A stretch of DNA of 41,674 bases from Granulicella sp. (GTDB taxonomy: Bacteria; Acidobacteriota; Terriglobia; Terriglobales; Acidobacteriaceae), in assembly GCA_003142215.1 (NCBI GenBank), contig PLOT01000246.1, forward strand, positions 1-41,674, written 5' to 3'. Shown here piece by piece: positions 26,075-33,863 of this stretch (its first letter is position 1; every line of letters starts with the position of its first letter). The position numbers and the translations under genes were made by a program. Under the pieces are notes generated by a model. The model had not been told where the DNA came from, did not search any database, and saw only the letters and a program-made list of their open reading frames with translations.

Positions 26075-26295
26075 GCAATGCGCCGCATTTGCCGCGCTTG
26101 GGCGTAATTGAGAAGGCTATAGATTGTCGCCAGCGAGAGCGAGGGATAATTCTCCTCAATCTCCTCCACCGGCGAACCAGCCTCAAAGTTCTCTACAATC
26201 ACATCCGCGGGAATGCGCGTCCCCTTCACCAAGGGCCGACCCGACACCTTGCCCGCAATGACCTCAACCAGCTCGCACCCTGTCCAGTCCATAGA
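26071..26295 (-). CDS. DUF433 domain protein (putative antitoxin)
   Basis: KVSGRPLVKGTRIPADVIVENFEAGSPVEEIEENYPSLSLATIYSLLNYA; ATGA overlap with the DUF5615 gene. Confidence 0.87.
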   Translation of the reverse strand, partial: SMDWTGCELVEVIAGKVSGRPLVKGTRIPADVIVENFEAGSPVEEIEENYPSLSLATIYSLLNYAQARQMRRIA

Positions 26296-26332
26296 GCACC
26301 TCACACTCAAATTCTACCGCCATTTCTGCATC

Positions 26333-27349
26333 TCATCGCCACCAATCCGACCGCAGCTCTGCCCCACGCACCACCTCGGTCGGCAGCCCCGGCTCTGGCG
26401 ACCACAGCTTCAGATCCTCAACCTCCGCTATCTCCAGCAGGCGCTCCATCGGCTGACGCCAAGCGTGCAATGCCAGGTTGAATAGCCCCCAGTGGATCGG
26501 CATCAGCAAGCCCGCCCCACCCAGCGCGTGAAACGCCCGCACAGCTCCATCCGGCCCCATGTGGATCGACTGCCAAAGCTCGTTGTACGCACCAATCTCC
26601 AGCATCGTCACGTCGAATGGCCCAAACGCCGCGCCGATCTCGGCAAATCCCTCCCACCAACCCGAGTCCGCCCCGTAGTACACCGTATGCCCGGCCCCAC
26701 GCAGCACAAACGAAGCCCATAGCGTCTCGAAGCGGTTGAACGCGCCGCGCCCCGAGAAGTGTCGCGCAGGCAGTGCCGTAATCTCGCACCTTGCGCCAGC
26801 CGCGCCCGCAATCGAAACCGTCTCCGTCCAATCCATCTCTGCAATCCGCTCCGCCTGCACGCCAAGTCGCCGCAGAATCGCACCAACACCCAGCATTGTC
26901 ACCCAGCGCACCTGCGGTTGCAGAGCCACCAGCCGCCGCACCGTTCCAGCGCCCAGATGGTCGTAGTGGTCATGCGATACCAGCACTGCGTCGATCGGTG
27001 GCAGCTCTTCCAGCCGCAGCGTCGGCGCAAAGAAGCGCTTCGGCCCAGCCCACTGCACCGGCGCGGCGCGCTCATCCCACACCGGGTCCACCAGCACCCG
27101 TACTCCGTCGATCTCCATCAACATCGACGAGTGCCCCATCCATGTAATCCGCAACCCACTCACCGGCTCCGTCGCATAGGCCGCAACATTCGTGCGAAAC
27201 GGCCCCAGCGCCCGCCGCGGCACCCGCTCCTCACGATTGAGGAGGAACTGCGGCAACACCTTGAAGATCATTCCCGGTCCGCCCACCACCGTCGGGACCG
27301 GATTCAAAAACCTCCGCCCCACTTTCTCCGCTCGCTTCAACATGGTCAT
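26333..27349 (-). CDS. MBL-fold metallohydrolase (NAPE-PLD/UlaG-like)
   Basis: ITWMGHSSMLMEIDGVRVLVDPVW, VLVSHDHYDHL, YYGADSGWW, LLMPIHWGLFNLA. Confidence 0.9.
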   Translation of the reverse strand: MTMLKRAEKVGRRFLNPVPTVVGGPGMIFKVLPQFLLNREERVPRRALGPFRTNVAAYATEPVSGLRITWMGHSSMLMEIDGVRVLVDPVWDERAAPVQWAGPKRFFAPTLRLEELPPIDAVLVSHDHYDHLGAGTVRRLVALQPQVRWVTMLGVGAILRRLGVQAERIAEMDWTETVSIAGAAGARCEITALPARHFSGRGAFNRFETLWASFVLRGAGHTVYYGADSGWWEGFAEIGAAFGPFDVTMLEIGAYNELWQSIHMGPDGAVRAFHALGGAGLLMPIHWGLFNLALHAWRQPMERLLEIAEVEDLKLWSPEPGLPTEVVRGAELRSDWWR

Positions 27350-27413
27350 ATATCGGATTGGATGCGCGTCCCTGCCCGCGACGCACCGCCTATCTTAAAT
27401 CTCCCAATCTGCC

Positions 27414-29438
27414 TTACCGCGTCGCCGTTGCCTCGTCCGCGTAGAACTCCGCAATCTCCGCCGCGTACTGCTTCTCCACAACGCGCCGTTTCAGCTTCAT
27501 GCTGGGCGTCAGTTCATCCCCTTCCACGGTCCACTCATCGGCCACCACCGCCAGCCGCTTGATCGTCTCGAACGGCGCCAGCGTCGCATTCACATCATCG
27601 ACGATGCGCTGATACCGCGCCACCACCTGCGGAACCTGCACCAAAGCTTTGCGGTCGCCGGAAGGATAGACAACGCCCTTCACCCGTGCCCAGCTCTCCA
27701 GAATCGCAAAGTTCGGCGAGATCAGCACGCACGCAAACTTGTGCTTGTCGCCCACCAGCGCGGCGTTGCCCACCAACACATGCGCCTTCAGCTTGCCCTC
27801 GATCGGCTGCGGAGCAATCAGCTTCCCGCCGCTGGTCTTCAGCAACTCCTTCTTGCGGTCGGTAATCGTCAGGAACCCCTCTGCATCGATCTTCCCGATA
27901 TCTCCGGTGAGGAACCATCCATCCTCGGTGAACACCTCCGCCGTCTCGGTCGGCTTCTGCCAGTAGCCGTGGAAGACCGAAGGCCCGCGCACCTCCAGCT
28001 CGCCATCCGGAGCGAAGCGCACATCGACGCTCTCCAGCACCGCACCCACCGTGCCGATGCGATGCCGCTTCGGCGTATCCAGTGCAATCAGCGGCGATGT
28101 CTCGGTCAGCCCATAGCCCTCCAGGATAAGGATTCCCACGTCGGCGAACCAGCCCGCCGTGTCCATCCCCAGCGGCGCGCCGCCGGAGACGAAGACCTTG
28201 ACCCGACCGCCAAACGCCGCGCAAATCTTGGAGAAGACCAGCTTATCCGCCAGCTTCCAAGCAATCTCCCGGCGCATCTTAATGCTAATGAAAATCACAC
28301 CATAGATGGCCCAGAAGATTAATTGCTCGGCAAACTCCAGGCTCCAGTGTCGATGCGACCTTTCTGCTGTGCGATAGCTAGCCCAGATCAACGTTAAAAA
28401 AAATAGACAGACCGCCAATGTCAATGTCAGGGAAGACTCAGGCATTAGATTAATGCGTGGAATCTTTCCCGCCAGCGTCTCGGCGCGATGCTTCTTCCCC
28501 ACGCTCAGCGCCCAGTTCAGAATCGCCTTCTTCACCCCGTGCGACTTGCCTTCGACGGCCTGCCGAATCTTCTCGTACACGCGCGGCACGGCAACAATGA
28601 GCGTGGGCCTCACCTGCTTCATGGCCACTGAAATCCGGTCGAACTTCGGGCAATGGGCCAGCGTCACTTGCTCCAGCATCAGCACATAGTCCAGGTGCCG
28701 CGCCGTTACATGCGAGAGCGGGAGAAACGAGATGCAGGAGTCCGTCTCGTTGAATGCAAACTCACGCGACGAATAGCAGAGGTTGCTCGCTAGATTGCCA
28801 TGGGTCAGCATCACGCCCTTCGGCTCGCCGGTGGTCCCCGAGGTGTATATGATCGTCGCCAGGTCCTCCGGCTGCACCTCGCGCACCCGCGCGTCGAACT
28901 CCGCATCGCGCGATTGCATCGCCGCCGCACCCGCCAGCAACTCCGCAAATTCCGCGACACTGGGTGCCCCATCCATCGCAGTTTTATCGCGATGGGTGGG
29001 AGGAACTGCATCCATCACCACCACGCGCTCGAGCGCGGGCAGCTCGCCCGCCGCATGCACCTTCTCCGCCTGCTCCCACGAAGAGACCACCGCAACCTTC
29101 GCGCCGCAGTCGCGCAACATATACCCCAACTGCTCGGCGGTCAGCGTGGTATATAACGGAACGTCCACGGCCCCCAGAGCCAGCACGGCGAAGTCCGTCA
29201 CCGCCCACTCCCATCGGTTCTCGCTCAGCAGCGCCACGCGGTCGCCCTTGGCTACTCCCCACGCGGCGAGCCGTCCCGCCAGCGCGCGCACCCGCCCATA
29301 CGCCTCCGCCGAAGTAATCGGCTTCCACATCACCTCGGCCTCTGCGTCCACTGCCGCGTCACACCACAGCCAGAGTCTCTTCTCGCCGCGCCCACACACC
29401 TGCAGAAACGCATCGTTGATCGTCTTGACATCAACCAT
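27414..29438 (-). CDS. AMP-dependent long-chain fatty-acid-CoA ligase with an internal hydrophobic insertion
   Basis: IIYTSGTTGEPKGVMLTHGN, EGYGLTETSPLIAL, GWFLTGDIGKIDAEGFLTITDRKKELLKTSGGK. Confidence 0.93.
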   Translation of the reverse strand: MVDVKTINDAFLQVCGRGEKRLWLWCDAAVDAEAEVMWKPITSAEAYGRVRALAGRLAAWGVAKGDRVALLSENRWEWAVTDFAVLALGAVDVPLYTTLTAEQLGYMLRDCGAKVAVVSSWEQAEKVHAAGELPALERVVVMDAVPPTHRDKTAMDGAPSVAEFAELLAGAAAMQSRDAEFDARVREVQPEDLATIIYTSGTTGEPKGVMLTHGNLASNLCYSSREFAFNETDSCISFLPLSHVTARHLDYVLMLEQVTLAHCPKFDRISVAMKQVRPTLIVAVPRVYEKIRQAVEGKSHGVKKAILNWALSVGKKHRAETLAGKIPRINLMPESSLTLTLAVCLFFLTLIWASYRTAERSHRHWSLEFAEQLIFWAIYGVIFISIKMRREIAWKLADKLVFSKICAAFGGRVKVFVSGGAPLGMDTAGWFADVGILILEGYGLTETSPLIALDTPKRHRIGTVGAVLESVDVRFAPDGELEVRGPSVFHGYWQKPTETAEVFTEDGWFLTGDIGKIDAEGFLTITDRKKELLKTSGGKLIAPQPIEGKLKAHVLVGNAALVGDKHKFACVLISPNFAILESWARVKGVVYPSGDRKALVQVPQVVARYQRIVDDVNATLAPFETIKRLAVVADEWTVEGDELTPSMKLKRRVVEKQYAAEIAEFYADEATATR

Positions 29439-29506
29439 TCAAACCCCTCCAGCCTGTGCCGCCAGGAAATGACCTCATTCAGCCTACGCCGCTTGGCTGC
29501 AACGGG

Positions 29507-30964
29507 CTAGCAGCGAACGATCTTCTCCGACGCGATCCCTTTAGTCGCGTTGCGCGTGTCTACCACAATCCGCGACAGGTCCACGATCGCCGCATAGTCG
29601 TAGTCCGTGTGGTCGGTCATAATCAGCACGCAGTCGTACTGCTCCAGATTCTCCAGCGGCGTGGACCTCATATTCAGGTTGTAGTGCCGTCCACGCCCTA
29701 CCGCCGGGAAGTATGGATCGTTGTACAGCACCTCCGCGCCCTGCTCGCGCAGCAACTCGATCACGGTCAGCGAAGGCGATTCCCTCAGGTCGTCGATGTC
29801 CTTCTTGTACGCCATGCCCAGCATCAGGATCCGCGCCCCATTCATCGCCTTCTTCTGCGTGTTCAGCGCCTGTGCGACAGACTGCGCCACATGCGCGGGC
29901 ATCGCCTCGTTCACCTCGCCCGCAAGCTCGATGAAGCGCGTGTTGAAGTCGTACTCTTTGGCCTTCCAGCTCAGGTAGAACGGATCGATCGGGATGCAGT
30001 GCCCGCCGAGCCCCGGCCCCGGATAGAACGGCTGGAACCCGAACGGCTTGGTCGCAGCCGCGTCGATCACCTCCCAGATGTCCACCCCCATGCGCAGCGA
30101 CAGAATCTTCAGCTCATTGACCAGCGCGATGTTCACGCAGCGGTAGATGTTCTCCAGCAGCTTGGTCATCTCCGCCACGCGCGTCGACGATACCCTCACT
30201 GCCCGCGTAAAGATTCCCTCATACAACGTCGCCGCAAGCTCGGTCGCAATCGCCTCATGCCCGCCCACCACCTTGGGAATGTCGCGCCGTGCCACGGTGA
30301 CATTGCCCGGGTCCTCGCGCTCCGGCGAGAAGGCCACATAGAAGACGCCATGCTCCGCCGCCGCGCCCTTCGCCTGCGCCTTCAGCCCCTGCGTGTTGCC
30401 CGCCTCCAGCACGGGAATCAGCAGCTCCTCGGTCGTCCCCGGATAGGTCGTGCTCTCCAGCACCACCAACTGCCCCTCGCGAATCCACGGGGCCACCGCC
30501 TTCGCCGTGTTCTCCACAAAGCTCAGGTCCGGCTCGTGGTGCGCCGTCAGCGGCGTGGGAACGCACAAAATAATCGCGTCCTGGTCCGACAGGCGCGCAA
30601 ACTCGGTCGTCGCCGTAAATCCCTTCGCCCGCGCGGCCTTGATCTCCTTAGCCTCAATGCGAAAGATGTACGACCGTCCAGCCTCCAGGTCGTCCACTTT
30701 TTTTGCGTCGATGTCGAAGCCCGTCACTTTAAATCCCGCCTCCGCAAGCAGCAGCGACAGCGGCAACCCAACGTACCCCAGTCCGATCACGCCAATCCGC
30801 GCGGTGCGCGCCTCCAGGCGTGCAAGACGCTGCCGGGCAATCCGCGGCAGGTTGAGCTTGCCGGAGTTCGCTTGGATGGATTTAGCTTTGCTGGTCTTCG
30901 CTTTGCTGGTCTTCGTTTTGCTGGACTTTCCCTGGCTGGACTTTGCTTGACTGGGATTCGACAT
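29507..30964 (-). CDS. Nucleotide-sugar dehydrogenase (UDP-GlcNAc/ManNAc 6-dehydrogenase family)
   Basis: IGVIGLGYVGLPLSLLLAEAGF, ESTTYPGTTEE, FYPGPGLGGHCIPIDPFYLSWKA, GMAYKKDIDDLRESP. Confidence 0.93.
   Translation of the reverse strand: MSNPSQAKSSQGKSSKTKTSKAKTSKAKSIQANSGKLNLPRIARQRLARLEARTARIGVIGLGYVGLPLSLLLAEAGFKVTGFDIDAKKVDDLEAGRSYIFRIEAKEIKAARAKGFTATTEFARLSDQDAIILCVPTPLTAHHEPDLSFVENTAKAVAPWIREGQLVVLESTTYPGTTEELLIPVLEAGNTQGLKAQAKGAAAEHGVFYVAFSPEREDPGNVTVARRDIPKVVGGHEAIATELAATLYEGIFTRAVRVSSTRVAEMTKLLENIYRCVNIALVNELKILSLRMGVDIWEVIDAAATKPFGFQPFYPGPGLGGHCIPIDPFYLSWKAKEYDFNTRFIELAGEVNEAMPAHVAQSVAQALNTQKKAMNGARILMLGMAYKKDIDDLRESPSLTVIELLREQGAEVLYNDPYFPAVGRGRHYNLNMRSTPLENLEQYDCVLIMTDHTDYDYAAIVDLSRIVVDTRNATKGIASEKIVRC
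30885..30959. repeat. 15-bp coding tandem repeat, 5 units, encoding a Ser/Lys-rich N-terminal tail
   Basis: gctttgctggtcttc x2, gttttgctggacttt, ccctggctggacttt, gcttgactgggattc; protein SQAKSSQGKSSKTKTSKAKTSKAK. Confidence 0.85.
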
Positions 30965-31177
30965 GCTCCCGATTATCGCATTCAGCCCATTGGTTTTTTG
31001 CGATTTTCAGCAAGCCGTATCCAAAATAGGCACTCGAACGAAGTGGCCGCCTTAAAGCTTGTCCCATACAGCAACGGGCGGCTGCACCAACGAACATTCC
31101 CCTGCGCATTCTGGCCTTTGCACTGTGTACATAATGGTCTAATGGGAACGATCTCCTATCCTGTCCCATGAGAGCCC

Positions 31178-32788
31178 TTGCAGCGGTACTCCATGACCTC
31201 GTCAACCAATCTCGACGCATCGCCAACCAGCGCGGGAATACAACGTCTTGTCCGCGCTGGAATCCCATGGACCGCAATCGCCTTCCTCGGTCTCACCGCC
31301 GTCATTTCGCTCCTGTGGTCGCACTCCAGACTGATGTGGAACGACGAATTCCTCTCGCTCTGGACCGACAACGCGCCCAGCATCGGCCAGGTCATTCAAA
31401 TCCAGCGCAGTTGCCCGATCTCTCTCGATCCCCTCTTCTACCATGCGCTGGCGCACGCCGCCATTCGCCTCTTCGGCGGTGGCGCGCTGGCAATCAGGCT
31501 GCCGTCGCTGCTCGGCTATCTGCTGATGCAACTCTGTCTGTTTCTCTTTGTCCGCCGCGTTGCCAGCGAACGCGCGGCCGTCTTCGCGATGGCCTTTCCG
31601 GCGCTTACAACCTCGCTCTACTATTCGGTCGAAGGCCGTCCCTACGGCCTGATGCTCGGGCTCTTCGCCCTGACCATGGTGAGTTGGCAGAGCGCCACGC
31701 GCCGGGAGACGGCACGCACACTTGTGCTGGTTACCCTGGCTGTGTCGCTTGCTCTCACCCTCAACACCCACTACTACGGCATCCTGCTGCTCGCTCCGCT
31801 TTCGATTGCCGAGATCTTCCGTACAGCACGGCGCCGGCGTCTCGACCTGCCCGTGGTTGCATCCATCGGCCTGGGAACGGCTGGAATCCTCTTCACCGTT
31901 CCCTTCATGAAGGCCGCCGCGCTGTACCACAGCCACTACTACAACGTGGTCGCGGACAGCCCACGCACGATAGCGCAGGTCTATCCCGAACTGCTGTCCT
32001 CCTACTCTCGCATGCCCACTCAGCTTGATGGCGAGATAGGCAGGGCGCTCATCCTGTTGCTCGCATTCGTCACTCTGCTGGGTTGCATTCGACAGTGGCG
32101 CGCCGGGACCCTGCAACTGCCGCAAGCCGAGGCTGTGTTCCTCATCGCGCTGGCCGCACTGCCATTCTTCGGATTTCTGATGGCGCGCTTCGTCACCCAC
32201 GCCCTCGAGTTGCGCTTCGTGCTTGGAGCCATTCTTGGGATAACCGCGCTTGCGGCGATTGGCCTGTCGTCGTTCTTCAGCCGCAAACGCGCCGGCAATC
32301 TCGCTCTGATTGCGCTCTTCGCGGCGATTGCCCTCACCGGCATCGAGCATATATACGAGGAGCGGACCGCGACCCGCGAGACCATGTCCTCCATGGCGGT
32401 GTCTCCGGCACTCAAGGCCGCGCTGCTTGCCGGTTCCGATCGGCGGCTCTACTTTGAACAACTGAAGTTGTTCGCCGTCGCAAGTTACTACGAGCCAGAC
32501 CCCGAACTGCGCGCAGCCATGGCTCTGACTTTCTCCAGCGACCAGGAGATGAGTGCGGCCCACACGAACACCAACTCCCTCACCGCAATGAATATGCGCC
32601 ACTTCACGTCTTTCATCATCGTTCCCTATGACACGCTCGCCGCCCAACCCGGCGATACCGTCTTCGTGACCTTTCACCAGCGCTCGGACAACTGGATCCC
32701 ACGGACCACCGCGAACACATTTGCTCCCGCAAGACACATCGGGGCCGCATTCGGCGGCGATGCAGAATCGATTCGTTTTCTTCCGTGA
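31178..32788 (+). CDS. GT39-like multispanning glycosyltransferase
   Basis: LMWNDEFLSLW motif plus many TM segments; start may be the Met at 31193. Confidence 0.75.
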   Translation: MQRYSMTSSTNLDASPTSAGIQRLVRAGIPWTAIAFLGLTAVISLLWSHSRLMWNDEFLSLWTDNAPSIGQVIQIQRSCPISLDPLFYHALAHAAIRLFGGGALAIRLPSLLGYLLMQLCLFLFVRRVASERAAVFAMAFPALTTSLYYSVEGRPYGLMLGLFALTMVSWQSATRRETARTLVLVTLAVSLALTLNTHYYGILLLAPLSIAEIFRTARRRRLDLPVVASIGLGTAGILFTVPFMKAAALYHSHYYNVVADSPRTIAQVYPELLSSYSRMPTQLDGEIGRALILLLAFVTLLGCIRQWRAGTLQLPQAEAVFLIALAALPFFGFLMARFVTHALELRFVLGAILGITALAAIGLSSFFSRKRAGNLALIALFAAIALTGIEHIYEERTATRETMSSMAVSPALKAALLAGSDRRLYFEQLKLFAVASYYEPDPELRAAMALTFSSDQEMSAAHTNTNSLTAMNMRHFTSFIIVPYDTLAAQPGDTVFVTFHQRSDNWIPRTTANTFAPARHIGAAFGGDAESIRFLP

Positions 32789-32876
32789 CCCCCCCCCAGT
32801 TTTCCAGAAATACCACCAAATAATACTTCCATCGTATTTTCCTGACACTCAGCGATACACTCAAAGCGGAGGATCG

Positions 32877-33842
32877 ATGGCCCGTTACTTGATTACCGGA
32901 ATCGCAGGCTTTATCGGCTCAACCCTGGCCCACACGCTGGTCGAGCAGGGACACGACGTGCGCGGCATCGACAACCTCTCCACCGGCAGCCTCGACAACC
33001 TGGCCGGCATCCGCGACAAGATCGACTTCCAGCAGATGGGCCTGCAGGACGTAGCCGGAATGAAGTCCGCCTGCGAGGGCATCGACTTTATCCTCCACCA
33101 GGCAGCGCTCGCCAGTGTCCCCCGCTCCGTAAAAGATCCCCTCACCTCGCACCAGTCCAACATCGACGGCACGCTGAATCTGCTGCTCGCCGCGCGCGAC
33201 GCCAAGGTGCGGCGCATCGTCTACGCGGCCTCCTCCTCGGCCTACGGAGACCAGCCCATGCAGCCCAAGCAGGAAGACATGTCTCCGCTGCCGCTCTCGC
33301 CCTACGCCGTGCAGAAGCTGGCCTGCGAGTACTACATCCAGGCTTTCTACCGGACTTATGGGCTGGAAGGAATCTGCCTGCGCTACTTCAATATCTTTGG
33401 CCCGCGCCAGGCCGCCGACTCGCCTTACTCCGGCGTCATCGCCAAGTTCACAACCATGATGATGGCAGGCGAGACGCCCACCATATTCGGCGATGGCCTC
33501 ACCAGCCGCGACTTCAACTTCGTCGACAACGCGGTCAGCGCCAACCTGCTCGCCTGCCTCGCGCCCAGTTCGGTCGCCACTGGCCGCGTCTTCAACATCG
33601 GCACCGGAAGAAGCCACACGCTCAACGAGGTCTACGCCACCATCGCCGAGCAGCTCGGCTTCACTGCTGCGCCGTTCTACGGCCCCACACGCGCGGGTGA
33701 CATTCGCCACTCGCTGGCGGACATCCATCGCGCCAGCAAGGAGCTGGGGTACCATCCGAAGGCGCACTTCCACGAGGGCCTGCAAAAAACGGTCGCCTGG
33801 TACCTCGCCGAAAAAGAGAAGAAGGCCGCCTCGACGCTCTGA
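32877..33842 (+). CDS. NAD-dependent epimerase (UDP-GlcNAc 4-epimerase, WbpP/TviC-like)
   Basis: YLITGIAGFIGSTLAHTLVEQGHDVRGIDNLSTG, YAASSSAYGD, SPYAVQKLACEYY, RYFNIFGPRQ. Confidence 0.92.
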   Translation: MARYLITGIAGFIGSTLAHTLVEQGHDVRGIDNLSTGSLDNLAGIRDKIDFQQMGLQDVAGMKSACEGIDFILHQAALASVPRSVKDPLTSHQSNIDGTLNLLLAARDAKVRRIVYAASSSAYGDQPMQPKQEDMSPLPLSPYAVQKLACEYYIQAFYRTYGLEGICLRYFNIFGPRQAADSPYSGVIAKFTTMMMAGETPTIFGDGLTSRDFNFVDNAVSANLLACLAPSSVATGRVFNIGTGRSHTLNEVYATIAEQLGFTAAPFYGPTRAGDIRHSLADIHRASKELGYHPKAHFHEGLQKTVAWYLAEKEKKAASTL

Positions 33843-33863
33843 CTCAAGAGTGCCGCGCCGCCC

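Noticed and set aside
29456-31171. 571-aa plus-strand ORF
   Set aside because: Antisense to the nucleotide-sugar dehydrogenase; its repeats (FAGLRFAGLSLAGLC) are just the complement of the 15-bp tail repeat.
30960-31177. Possible small RNA between the nucleotide-sugar dehydrogenase and GT39-like genes
   Set aside because: No convincing stem-loop plus terminator combination; more likely a divergent promoter region.
31202-32848. 548-aa minus-strand ORF
   Set aside because: Antisense to the GT39-like gene; composition typical of shadow ORFs.
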